NCBI GenBank assembly: GCA_035695045.1
Contig: DASSEX010000085.1
Location: forward strand, 1 to 64,000
Direction: 5' to 3'
From: DASSKP01 sp035695045
Lineage (GTDB): Bacteria; Actinomycetota; Actinomycetes; JAFAQI01
Length of the DNA: 64,000 bases
Shown piece after piece: positions 1 through 7,329 of the stretch. The notes below the pieces were generated by a model. The model was given only the letters and a program-made list of their open reading frames with translations. It did no database searches and was not told where the DNA came from. A program made the translations under genes and the position numbers. How positions within the stretch are numbered: position 1 is the stretch's first letter; the number at the start of each line of letters is the position of its first letter.

Positions 1-106
1 TCGGCTTCACCGTGACGTCGTCATCCGGGGCGAAGCCGGCCGCGACCGCGTCCGCGATCCGGTGGGTGTTGCCGTACATGGACTCATAACCGATGACGAC
101 GAGCAT
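1..106 (-). CDS. Flavodoxin-like protein, N-terminal part (cut by window edge)
   Basis: Only the first 35 codons are inside the window. The translation begins MLVVIGYESMYGNTHRIAD, which carries the FMN phosphate-binding loop typical of flavodoxins (S/T-x-x-G-N-T) directly after the first beta strand. Flavodoxins carry electrons as single-FMN cytoplasmic proteins. The start at base 106 is supported by GAGGAG about 8 bases upstream. A GTG three codons earlier sits too close to that ribosome site. A DosR-box-like palindrome lies 70 bases upstream, so hypoxic control is possible. Subfamily cannot be judged from this fragment. Confidence 0.75.
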   Translation of the reverse strand, partial: MLVVIGYESMYGNTHRIADAVAAGFAPDDDVTVKP

Positions 107-175
107 CGCGATCACTCCTCGAGGCGGCCGCACGAGCCTGCGCGCTCAGTGTTCGGCCGGCTGCCGCAACTTTCC

Positions 176-191
176 AGAGGCGAAAGCCCTC
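176..191 (-). promoter_or_regulatory. DosR-box-like palindrome upstream of flavodoxin gene
   Basis: AGAGGCGAAAGCCCTC (reverse: GAGGGCTTTCGCCTCT) fits the loose pattern GGxxC-4-GxCC seen at other sites in this window. It lies 70 bases upstream of the minus-strand flavodoxin start. This is a pattern match by eye with no experimental support. Confidence 0.35.
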
Positions 192-200
192 GAAGTGTGC

Positions 201-923
201 TTACTGGTCGCCGCCGCCGAACTCCTGGAACTGGTAGTGGCTCCAGTCGGTCGGCAGGTGCATGACCACGACGCCCGTGACGACGCTCAGCGCCAGGGTC
301 ACGACCACAACTGCGACGCGCGCGGCTGAGCCCGGCAACCGGCGCTCCCGGCGTACGTCGCTGAGCTGCACGGCCGGGACGGTCCGGGCCAGCACGTGAG
401 CGCCGGTGACGACCAGCCACAGCACGAAGCAGAGCTTGTGGATCGTCAGCGGGTCGATGCGCTGACCGGCGACGGTGAACAGCGCGTTGAACGACCCGTT
501 GCTGCCGAGGGGGATCAGGGCGAGGCCGCTACCGAGGACTGCGAGCCCCGTCAAGACGACGAAGGGCCCGAGGAGACGCAGCAGCAGTGGCGGCGGGCCG
601 GCGGCGCGGTAGGCAGCGGATCCGAGGTAGTAGCGCGCGATGCGCCAGCCGGTCGTCCCGGTCTTCAGCAGCACCAGCGGAATGAGCACCGCGCCGATCA
701 GGATGTGCGCGCTCAGCATGCTCTGCAGCGACAGCAGCGTGAAGCACTCCGCGATGAACCCCACGAGGAGCAGCAGCCCGGCCCATGCGGTCAGCCGGGC
801 GTTGCCGGCCGGGCCGCCGGTGCGCGGCTCGACCGGATCCTTACGCAGCTCCGCGCCGGATGCACTGGCGACGACATCACTGACGACACGGGGCATGCCG
901 GTGACAACAGGAGGACGAGTCAT
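201..923 (-). CDS. Integral membrane protein, cytochrome b561-like
   Basis: A 240-residue membrane protein with a short cytoplasmic N-terminus and about five hydrophobic segments (near residues 44-62, 70-88, 115-135, 162-180 and 205-225). Histidines lie inside or at the edges of helices (AHILIGA; IHKLCFVLWLVVTGAHV), the arrangement of di-haem b561/ferric-reductase-like proteins. Function is inferred from this and from the neighbours: it starts 6 bases after the DoxX-Rieske gene and probably shares its transcript. Likely role: passing electrons across or within the membrane. No named family is certain, and a haem-free DUF protein remains possible. Confidence 0.6.
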   Translation of the reverse strand: MTRPPVVTGMPRVVSDVVASASGAELRKDPVEPRTGGPAGNARLTAWAGLLLLVGFIAECFTLLSLQSMLSAHILIGAVLIPLVLLKTGTTGWRIARYYLGSAAYRAAGPPPLLLRLLGPFVVLTGLAVLGSGLALIPLGSNGSFNALFTVAGQRIDPLTIHKLCFVLWLVVTGAHVLARTVPAVQLSDVRRERRLPGSAARVAVVVVTLALSVVTGVVVMHLPTDWSHYQFQEFGGGDQ

Positions 924-929
924 GTCAGC

Positions 930-2153
930 TCAGTCCACCCGGATCTCGCCGTTGACCACGTGGACGGGAATCGATGACAGCGGCGCGGGCGGCGGACCGG
1001 CGAGCACCTGCCCGGTCTTCGCGTCGTACGTGCCACCGTGACACGGGCAGATGAACTGCATGCTGCTCGAGTCGAACTGGACGCTGCAACCGGCGTGGGT
1101 GCACACCGCGGAGAACGCGACGAACGTGCTGCTGCTCGGGTGCACCACCCAGGCGGGGTTTCCGCTGGCCGGATCGGTGAACTGGCCGGCCTGCCCAACG
1201 GGCACCTGCGACGCCTGACCGATCGCGGTCCCGGGCGCCTTCTTGGCGGGGGCACTCGACGTCTTCGCGGCCGGCGTACGGGACGGATGCGACGGCTTGC
1301 CCAGGCTCGACTGCTTCGCGGCGGTGGTGCCGCCTACGAGCCTGCCGAGCCACGCGGTGACGCCTCCGGTGGCGAGCGCTGCCACTCCCGTGAGGAGGAC
1401 AGCGCGTCCTCCGAGCAGGACGCGGCGGCGGTCGAGCTGCTCGGCGACCGCAGGACGCAGCTGCTCGGCGGCGGGGAAGATGCCGCAGTGTGAGCGGCCA
1501 CATGCGCCGCTCGCCCGAAGCCCGCAGGCGTCGTTGCGGCCGCACAGCTCGCGCAGCCGCGGCACCTCGACCCCGACGACGGCGGGAACCTCGCGCAGGC
1601 CGACGTCGGACCTGGCCCGGTGGAGCAGCCACCCGTCGAGACTGAGCACGTTGCCCGCGCCGATTGCGGCGATGGTCATCCACGCGAAGAAGAACACGAT
1701 GTCCGAGCCGTAGTAGTACGGCGTCGTGCGCCAGCTCACGGTGAGGAGGAACGTCAGCGACAGCGCCATGCCGCCGAGCGCCGCGAGCCGGGTCCACAAC
1801 CCGAGGAGGGCGGCGACACCCACGGCGAGCTCGCCGAACGCGATCATCAAGCCGACCAACGTCGGCGCGTGCAGCGACAGGCCCAGGAGCGGCCCGATTG
1901 GGCTGACATGACGCAGCAACCGCATCTGCCCGACGACCGACGACGGGTTGGCCGGGTTGAGGTACGTCGGGTTCGCCAGCTTCTGCAGCGAGGCGTAGAC
2001 GAACGTGACACCCAGGAACGCGCGCAACGGCAGGATCAACCAGCCCGGCTGTCGCAACCGCAGCTGGCGCCACTGCTGGCCGGCGAGCCACGCCGGTGGC
2101 CCGTCGGCCGCGGGAGGGGAGGGGGCGGTTCTGGCGCGCGTCGTGGGAGGCAT
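930..2153 (-). CDS. DoxX-family membrane protein fused to a Rieske [2Fe-2S] domain
   Basis: A 407-residue fusion. Residues about 28-175 form a four-helix DoxX/DoxD-type domain (the thiosulfate:quinone oxidoreductase small-subunit family). A soluble linker follows with four cysteines (CGRNDACGLRASGACGRSHC). Then comes an RR-containing hydrophobic helix (LDRRRVLLGG), resembling an internal Tat signal, an Ala/Lys-rich stretch, and a C-terminal Rieske domain with both cluster motifs, CTHAGC and CPCHGG. The Rieske part should face outside. The start at 2153 was chosen because the DoxX domain follows normally; an upstream in-frame start at 2213 would run across the repeats at 2182-2198. It is followed by the b561-like gene. 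Actual electron donor unknown. Confidence 0.85.
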   Translation of the reverse strand: MPPTTRARTAPSPPAADGPPAWLAGQQWRQLRLRQPGWLILPLRAFLGVTFVYASLQKLANPTYLNPANPSSVVGQMRLLRHVSPIGPLLGLSLHAPTLVGLMIAFGELAVGVAALLGLWTRLAALGGMALSLTFLLTVSWRTTPYYYGSDIVFFFAWMTIAAIGAGNVLSLDGWLLHRARSDVGLREVPAVVGVEVPRLRELCGRNDACGLRASGACGRSHCGIFPAAEQLRPAVAEQLDRRRVLLGGRAVLLTGVAALATGGVTAWLGRLVGGTTAAKQSSLGKPSHPSRTPAAKTSSAPAKKAPGTAIGQASQVPVGQAGQFTDPASGNPAWVVHPSSSTFVAFSAVCTHAGCSVQFDSSSMQFICPCHGGTYDAKTGQVLAGPPPAPLSSIPVHVVNGEIRVD

Positions 2154-2181
2154 CGGGTCGATGATTTCCCGCCAGCGGTTA

Positions 2182-2198
2182 AGAGACTGTCTAGAGAC
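2182..2198. promoter_or_regulatory. 11-bp-spaced direct repeat, candidate OmpR-type regulator site
   Basis: AGAGAC occurs at 2182-2187 and again at 2193-2198, exactly 11 bases apart. On the minus strand this reads GTCTCT-5-GTCTCTTAAC. Direct repeats at this spacing are the usual target of OmpR/PhoB-family regulators. It lies between the DoxX-Rieske start (2153) and the regulator gene (2231), and shares CTCTTAAC with 4239-4246. Confidence 0.45.
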
Positions 2199-2230
2199 CG
2201 ACGCGGCGATCACGGTCTAGCGTTGATCAC

Positions 2231-2911
2231 GTGAGTCACGACGAGGCGTTGGCCGGCGTCCGCGTGCTCGTCGTCGAAGACGATCCTTCCATGGGGGAGC
2301 AGCTGGCCCGCGGCCTGGCGCGAGCCGGCTGCGAGGTCGAGCTCGTCGGCTCTGCGGGGGAGGCGTTACCCCGCGCAGGCGCGGACATCATCCTGCTCGA
2401 TCTCGGCCTCCCGGACGGGGACGGCATCGACCTCTGCGGCCGGCTGCGGCAGATCACCGCCGCACCCATCGTGGTCGTGACCGCTCGTGACACGGAGCGA
2501 CAGCGGGTGACGGCGCTGGACTCCGGGGCGGACGACTACATCGCCAAGCCGTTCGGCTTCGCGGAGCTGCTCGCCAGGATGCGCGCCGTCCTCCGGCGCA
2601 CCCGGCCCGACGCCGAGCGCGGCACCATCAGCTGCGGGCCGCTGACGATCGATGTCGCCGGGCGCAAGGTCTCCATGCACGGAGAGCCGGTCGCGTTGAC
2701 CGGTAAGGAGTTCGACATCCTCATGTGCCTGGCGAGCGAGCCGGGCCGAGCGGTCGCCCGTGAGGAGATCTTCGATCGCGCATGGGACGTGAACTGGTAC
2801 GGCCCCATGAAGGTGCTCGACGTGCACATCGCGTCGTTGCGCCGCAAGCTCGGTGACCCGTCCCTCATCGAAACGGTGCATGGCCACGGGTTCAGGCTGC
2901 GCAAGTCATGA
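2231..2911 (+). CDS. OmpR/PhoB-family response regulator
   Basis: A 226-residue regulator. The receiver domain (about 10-120) has the acidic pocket VVEDD, the phosphoacceptor Asp in ILLDLGLPDGDG and the conserved Lys in YIAKPFG. The C-terminal winged-helix DNA-binding domain (about 130-224) contains TGKEFDILMCLA and the typical final VHGHGFRLR. Start is GTG. The gene overlaps its kinase by ATGA at 2908 and is divergent from the DoxX-Rieske gene. It probably controls the redox island and may bind the CTCT repeats nearby. The signal is unknown. Confidence 0.95.
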   Translation: MSHDEALAGVRVLVVEDDPSMGEQLARGLARAGCEVELVGSAGEALPRAGADIILLDLGLPDGDGIDLCGRLRQITAAPIVVVTARDTERQRVTALDSGADDYIAKPFGFAELLARMRAVLRRTRPDAERGTISCGPLTIDVAGRKVSMHGEPVALTGKEFDILMCLASEPGRAVAREEIFDRAWDVNWYGPMKVLDVHIASLRRKLGDPSLIETVHGHGFRLRKS

Positions 2912-4245
2912 CCCGCCGCATTCTCGCCGGCTTCATCGGCGTCCTGCTCGTCCTGCTCGTGCTCGTGGTCGGCCCGCTGGGTGTGAAGCTCTCGGAGCAG
3001 CAGCGCACGGACTTCCGGCTCAGCGCACAGAGTGCGGCGCGCGCGTTCGCCAATGCGGAAGAGGAACGCCTCGGCGACTCTGGCGACGCGACCGAGCAAC
3101 ATCAGTCGGCCGCGCCGTCCGTGGACGAGGGTGACGGCATCGTCATCCTCGGGCAGCGTGGCCAGGTGATCGTCAAGGCCGGGCGGCCGATCACGCCGGA
3201 TGTCCTCGCTGCTGTCCGCGGACGTCGTACGGCGACCGAGCACGATGCCGTGGTCGTGACGGCGCCAGTCGGGTCACCCCTTCGGCCGGACGGCACCGTT
3301 GTGCTCGTGCGCAACGCGGACCCGTTGGACCGTCGCGTGCACGCGCTGTGGCTCGCCCTTGCGACCGCGGCAGCCGTGACCGTTGCCCTCGGCGCCGTGC
3401 TGGCCGGCGGTCTGGCGAGGTGGATCGGTCATCCGCTCCGTGACCTCGGCGCGGCGGCGACGGCGATGGGACACGGTGACCTGAGCCGGCGTACCGACGT
3501 GGAGACAGGGCCGCCGGAGGTGCGCGCGGTTGCCACCGCGTTCAACGAGATGGCACAACGGCTGGCGGTGCTCCTGGAGAGCCAGCGCAACATGACCGCT
3601 GACGTCTCGCATCAGCTAAGGACGCCGCTTGCCGCATTGCAGCTACGACTCGAGCTTCTCGCCGAGGACGCGCAGGAGCCGGTCCTCGCCGAGCTGAGCG
3701 ATGCGTTGCGCGAGATCGCCAGGCTCAACCGCCTGCTCGACGGTTTGCTCGCGGTAGCCCGCGCCGAGGAGACGACGTCCGAGTCGTCGCCGGTGGATGT
3801 CGCGGACGTGGTCATGGAACGCGTGGAGATGTGGCAACCGCTGGCTCAGGAGCGCGAGGTCGCGCTGTCGGTCAGCATGGAACCCGCGGTTGCGTTGGTC
3901 ACCACCGGTCATCTCGAGCAGGTGCTCGACAACCTGATCGCCAACGCGATGGATGCCCTGAGTCCCGGTGACGAGGTGAAGGTCTCACTCCGGTCCGGAC
4001 GCGATGAGGTCGTCCTGACGGTTGCCGACAACGGACCGGGCATGTCGGCCGCGCGCCGCGCGAGTGCCTTCGACCGGTTCGAGACCGACCAGTCCGGTCG
4101 CAAGTCCGGTCTCGGGCTCGCCATCGTCGATCGTCTGGTGTCGACCGACCACGGAACCATCGCGCTCGAGGAGACGGAGGGTGGCGGTCTGACCGCCGTC
4201 GTTCGGCTGCGCGCCGCCGATGAGAGGACTCTCATCCGCTCTTAA
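2908..4245 (+). CDS. Sensor histidine kinase, partner of the upstream regulator
   Basis: A 445-residue membrane kinase. There are two membrane helices (about 5-27 and 144-169) around an extracytoplasmic domain of roughly 115 residues, then HAMP (about 168-222), a HisKA domain with phosphoacceptor His235 in DVSHQLRTPL, and an ATPase domain with an N box near 342-346, DNGPG at 374-378 and GLGLAIV at 401-407. All catalytic motifs are intact. It overlaps the regulator gene by 4 bases. The sensor domain matches nothing I recognise, so the stimulus is unknown. Confidence 0.95.
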   Translation: MTRRILAGFIGVLLVLLVLVVGPLGVKLSEQQRTDFRLSAQSAARAFANAEEERLGDSGDATEQHQSAAPSVDEGDGIVILGQRGQVIVKAGRPITPDVLAAVRGRRTATEHDAVVVTAPVGSPLRPDGTVVLVRNADPLDRRVHALWLALATAAAVTVALGAVLAGGLARWIGHPLRDLGAAATAMGHGDLSRRTDVETGPPEVRAVATAFNEMAQRLAVLLESQRNMTADVSHQLRTPLAALQLRLELLAEDAQEPVLAELSDALREIARLNRLLDGLLAVARAEETTSESSPVDVADVVMERVEMWQPLAQEREVALSVSMEPAVALVTTGHLEQVLDNLIANAMDALSPGDEVKVSLRSGRDEVVLTVADNGPGMSAARRASAFDRFETDQSGRKSGLGLAIVDRLVSTDHGTIALEETEGGGLTAVVRLRAADERTLIRS

Positions 4246-4261
4246 CGATGCCCTTAGCGAT
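4229..4261 (+). promoter_or_regulatory. Candidate regulator-binding and promoter region before the exported-protein operon
   Basis: CTCTCATCCG at 4229 is followed by CTCTTAACGA at 4239 (10-base spacing). CTTAACGAT (4241-4249) is repeated as CTTAGCGAT (4253-4261). A 7-base inverted repeat ATGAGAG/CTCTCAT (4220-4235) overlaps the left part. CTCTTAAC is identical to the site upstream of the DoxX-Rieske gene. The region overlaps the kinase 3' end and ends 18 bases before the next start, so the operon from 4280 may have its own regulated promoter. Confidence 0.45.
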
Positions 4262-4279
4262 CCGGCCGACGCTCAAGGC

Positions 4280-4738
4280 ATGACGACAGTGAAGACCTGG
4301 CTCGCATCCGCTGCGCTCGTCGGCGGCGCCGGTGGCGGTGCGTTCGCCGGACTGGCTGCGGTGGGCGACGGCGCCCAGCCGGCAGCGGCCGCGCGACCCG
4401 CCACCGCCACGCCCAACACCGTGTCCCTGCAGGGGCAGGTCGATGCTCTCCTTCAGGAGGACCACGCCCTCAAGCTGGCGGTCCAGCGGGCCCGGGTGCG
4501 CCTCGCCGGACAGGTACACGCCGGCGAGCGTTCGCTCGCGGCGCTGCACCAGCGGATCGTCGCCGCGCAGAACGCGCTGGCCCAGGCGCAGGCCGCTCGC
4601 GCCCGCGCGGGCTCGGCAGTGACCTTCGCGCCGGCTCCCGCGCCCGCATCGACGACAGCGGTGCACGCCACCACCGGCGCCAGCGGCGCCGGCGCTGCCG
4701 GCGGCGAGAGCGAGTCCTCGGGTGGCGGTGATGACTGA
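4280..4738 (+). CDS. Small exported coiled-coil protein with C-terminal TTGASGA tail
   Basis: A 152-residue protein with no family I recognise. It has an N-terminal hydrophobic segment (about 8-30) compatible with a Sec signal or anchor and an Ala/Thr linker. Residues about 48-107 form a charged, Gln/Ala-rich helix likely to be a coiled coil. The low-complexity tail contains TTGASGA at 131-137. That tail resembles the [S/T]GA[S/T] core of ApbE flavinylation sites, and apbE lies two genes downstream. The usual FMN-binding domain and the leading Asp are absent. The start at 4280 was chosen for the signal-like segment and the AAGG just upstream. It overlaps the next gene by 8 bases. Confidence 0.75.
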   Translation: MTTVKTWLASAALVGGAGGGAFAGLAAVGDGAQPAAAARPATATPNTVSLQGQVDALLQEDHALKLAVQRARVRLAGQVHAGERSLAALHQRIVAAQNALAQAQAARARAGSAVTFAPAPAPASTTAVHATTGASGAGAAGGESESSGGGDD

Positions 4739-5144
4739 CCAGCCACGAGGGTCAGCGCGACGACACGTCGGACTCGTGACGACGGCTGTCGTCTCCTTGG
4801 GTGCTGCGGCCGCGGTCGGTTGGGCAGCCGCTGTTCCGGTGCGCAACAGCGCGTCAGCTGTCCCGTCCGTGGCTCCCGTCAACACGACGGGCACCTCCCG
4901 CCAGATCGACGCCGCACGCATCAGCTTGCAGCAGGTACGCCGCGACCTCGCCCGGCTGCTGTCGGAGGAGGACGACCTGCCGCGAGCAAAGCTGGCCAAC
5001 CTGCCGGCCATCGCCGCGCAGCTGCCGAGCGTTCAGGTGCCGCAGAGCTCGTTGCCGCAGACCACCGTGGCGGCGCCTCCGGTTGTCCAGGCAGCGCCGC
5101 CGGCGACGCAGACGACGACGGGAGCCTCGGGTGCTCATCCGTGA
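4731..5144 (+). CDS. Second small exported protein with the same TTGASGA tail
   Basis: A 137-residue protein of unknown family. It has basic N-terminal residues, a hydrophobic segment (about 13-36), a short charged helix (about 58-83), then a Pro/Val/Ala-rich stretch ending in TTGASGA (129-135) and AHP. The tail matches that of the preceding protein, yet six of the seven codons differ, so the motif appears conserved at the protein level rather than by recent duplication. It lies between the first tail protein and apbE with overlaps on both sides, so co-production is likely. A GTG three codons upstream is an alternative start. Confidence 0.75.
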   Translation: MTDQPRGSARRHVGLVTTAVVSLGAAAAVGWAAAVPVRNSASAVPSVAPVNTTGTSRQIDAARISLQQVRRDLARLLSEEDDLPRAKLANLPAIAAQLPSVQVPQSSLPQTTVAAPPVVQAAPPATQTTTGASGAHP

Positions 5145-6087
5145 TGCCGTCGGCATCGAGCGAGTAGCGGAGACCAACGCCATGGCGAGCCGGATCACCG
5201 TCCGGCTCGTGTCGGACGAGTCCGCGGATGATGCAGAGCACCGGCTCGCCGACGCCTTGCAGGTTTTCCACGACGTCGACCGCACGTGCACCCGGTTCGA
5301 TCCGACGAGCGACCTCATGCGCGCGAACGCGCAGGGTGAGGAATGGGTCGCGGTGTCGCCGTACTGCTTCGACGCGATCGTCGAGGCGTACGCCGCCTAC
5401 CGCCGTACGTTCGGCCGCTTCGACCCTCGCGTGCTGGGCGACCTGGTGCGGCTCGGCTACGACCGCTCGCTGAAGCACGCCGCGCCGTCGTACCGCGATG
5501 CCACCGCGTTGGTGCCGCGGATGGGGATGGGCGACTGGCGACCGGAGTTCCGGCGCTCGTCGAGCGAGGTGCGGGTCGGCCCCGTGCCGATCGACCTCGG
5601 CGGCATCGGCAAGGGACTGGCGGTGCGATGGGCGGCGGACCGGCTGCGCAGCGACATCGGGTCGCTCGTCGAGGCCGGCGGTGACTGCCTGTGCCGCGGC
5701 GTCGCCGCGAACGGTGCTCCTTGGCGGGTGGGCGTCGAAGACCCGGACGACCCGACGCAGCCGCTCGCCGTGCTCGCAGTGCGCGACGCGGCGGTCGCAA
5801 CGTCGTCCGTGCGGATCCGCTCCTGGCAGATCGCCGGCCACGACGTGCATCACCTCATCGATCCCCGCAGCGGGCAGCCGGGCGGCCAGGGCCTCGCGGC
5901 GGTGACCGTGGTGGACACGGATCCCGCGACCGCAGAGGTCGCGAGCAAGACGTTGTTCCTCACCGGGCGCCGCGGCGTACGGGCCACGGCAGAGCACCTC
6001 GGCCTCGCGGCTCTCTGGGTCGACGAGAACGGCGTCATCGAGTGGTCGCAGCCGCTGGCGTCCGTCGTGGAGTGGAGCCGTCCATGA
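5131..6087 (+). CDS. apbE: FAD:protein FMN transferase (ApbE family)
   Basis: A 318-residue ApbE-family protein, close to the usual length. It shows the N-terminal ITVRLVSDE strand, FDPRVLGDLVRLGYDRS, the flavin/metal loop DLGGIGKGLAVRWAA, EAGGDCLCRG, and HHLIDPRSGQP with DTDPATAEVASKTLF near the C-terminus. ApbE enzymes move FMN from FAD onto a Ser/Thr of a target protein. The GTG start at 5131 is preceded by GGAG at a good distance and overlaps the previous gene by 14 bases. No signal peptide is evident. No standard FMN-binding-domain target lies nearby, so the two TTGASGA-tailed proteins are the best local candidates. Confidence 0.9.
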   Translation: MLIRDAVGIERVAETNAMASRITVRLVSDESADDAEHRLADALQVFHDVDRTCTRFDPTSDLMRANAQGEEWVAVSPYCFDAIVEAYAAYRRTFGRFDPRVLGDLVRLGYDRSLKHAAPSYRDATALVPRMGMGDWRPEFRRSSSEVRVGPVPIDLGGIGKGLAVRWAADRLRSDIGSLVEAGGDCLCRGVAANGAPWRVGVEDPDDPTQPLAVLAVRDAAVATSSVRIRSWQIAGHDVHHLIDPRSGQPGGQGLAAVTVVDTDPATAEVASKTLFLTGRRGVRATAEHLGLAALWVDENGVIEWSQPLASVVEWSRP

Positions 6088-6740
6088 CGAGCGGCATCCG
6101 CTCGGTGGCGAGGCTCACGGCCGTCACAGCGGTGATGGGTGGGCTCGCCGGCTTCGCGATGTCGAGCTGGGTGGGCGCCGGCCCGGTCGGCCGCATGTTG
6201 CCGTGGATCCTCGGGCGTGGGCTCGGCATCGCCGGCTATCTCTCGCTGACCGCCTTGACGGCGCTCGGGCTGTGGCTGCGGCATCCGGTTGCGCACCGCT
6301 GGCACTGGCCTGCGCCGGCGACGAGGATTCGTCTGCACGCGGTGCTCGCCGCCGCGACCATCGTGCTCGTCCTCGGTCACGTCGTCGCGCTCGTGCTCGA
6401 CGCGTTTGCCGGAGTCGGCGTGCTCGGCGCGGTGGTGCCGGGTGCGTCCGGCTACCGGCCGTTCGCGGTCGCTCTCGGAACGGTCAGCCTCTACCTCGCC
6501 GTTCTCGTCGGCGGGTCGGCCGCCCTGGCCGGACGACTGACCGGCCGGGCATGGCGGCCGATACACGGCGTCGCGTCGTTCGTCTTCGCCCTCGGCTGGA
6601 CGCACGGCCTGCTGGCCGGCAGCGACACCCCGCGGTTGCGCTTCATGTACGCCGTCACCGGTGGGCTCGTCGCCCTCCTCGTCGTCACCCGGCGGTTGGT
6701 GCCGACGTCCGCCTATGTCACGGAAAGGCATGCGACATGA
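6084..6740 (+). CDS. Ferric-reductase-like transmembrane protein
   Basis: A 218-residue protein with about six membrane helices. Helix histidines occur in RIRLHAV, VLGHVVA, RPIHGVAS and GWTHGLL, the pattern of haem-b proteins in the ferric-reductase/YedZ group. It overlaps apbE by ATGA at 6084 and the ferredoxin by 4 bases. It is a plausible quinone- or haem-based step carrying electrons from the cytoplasmic ferredoxin to exported carriers. Haem binding is inferred from the histidine pairs. Confidence 0.8.
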   Translation: MTSGIRSVARLTAVTAVMGGLAGFAMSSWVGAGPVGRMLPWILGRGLGIAGYLSLTALTALGLWLRHPVAHRWHWPAPATRIRLHAVLAAATIVLVLGHVVALVLDAFAGVGVLGAVVPGASGYRPFAVALGTVSLYLAVLVGGSAALAGRLTGRAWRPIHGVASFVFALGWTHGLLAGSDTPRLRFMYAVTGGLVALLVVTRRLVPTSAYVTERHAT

Positions 6741-6979
6741 CGGATGAAGGGCATGAGTCGCTGGCCGTCGACATGGTGAAGTGCGACGGCCACGGCATCT
6801 GCGCATGGCTGTTTCCGGAGCGGGTCGGGCTCGACGACTGGGGTTATGCGTGGGTCGACCCGACGGAGATCCGCACCTCGCGGCAACGACGGGCGGCGCG
6901 GGCGGCGGTGCGTGCGTGCCCGCGACGTGCGCTGTCTCTCATACAGAGCGTCACTCCAACGCATAGCGTGGTCCGGTGA
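6737..6979 (+). CDS. [3Fe-4S]-type ferredoxin
   Basis: An 80-residue protein with the single-cluster pattern VKCDGHGIC (C-x5-C), then CPRRAL near the C-terminus, and the typical intervening LFPERVGLDDWGYAWV. The P450-type actinobacterial ferredoxins share this layout. The cytoplasmic protein overlaps the genes on both sides by 4 bases. It should carry electrons between the NuoF-like protein and the membrane haem protein; no P450 gene lies in the window. Confidence 0.88.
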   Translation: MTDEGHESLAVDMVKCDGHGICAWLFPERVGLDDWGYAWVDPTEIRTSRQRRAARAAVRACPRRALSLIQSVTPTHSVVR

Positions 6980-7329
6980 GATCCGGCGGGACGGACGCGG
7001 CGTATGCCGCTCGCCTGTGGTGGACGGTGCCGCTCGGTCTCGTCCTCCTGACGGCGGTCGTCTTCGTGGCCGTCGTACTGCCGGCCCTGGCCAGTGGACC
7101 GGGTGTGCCGTCGCAGCTGGTCGTGAACCCCGCGCCGTCAGCGGCCGACACGACGACGCAGAGTCCGCGTGCGGCGTCGACGACTCGGCAGAAGAAGACG
7201 AAGCCGTCGCCGACGCCGACGTCCTCCGCGACCGTGGTCGTACCGGCTGTCCAACCGGTCGTGCGTGAGAGCGGGGATCGCCACGACGACGGCAGCGGCA
7301 GTGCATCGGGGGAACCCAGGGATCGATGA
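6976..7329 (+). CDS. Single-pass membrane protein with Pro/Thr-rich extracellular part, unknown function
   Basis: A 117-residue protein with one membrane helix (about 16-39). A Ser/Thr/Pro/Lys-rich low-complexity region and an acidic end follow. No domain is recognisable. It starts with GTG overlapping the ferredoxin stop and ends overlapping the kinase start, so it belongs to the operon. It may be an accessory of the following sensor kinase or an anchor for the redox complex. Both are guesses from position. Confidence 0.7.
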   Translation: MRSGGTDAAYAARLWWTVPLGLVLLTAVVFVAVVLPALASGPGVPSQLVVNPAPSAADTTTQSPRAASTTRQKKTKPSPTPTSSATVVVPAVQPVVRESGDRHDDGSGSASGEPRDR

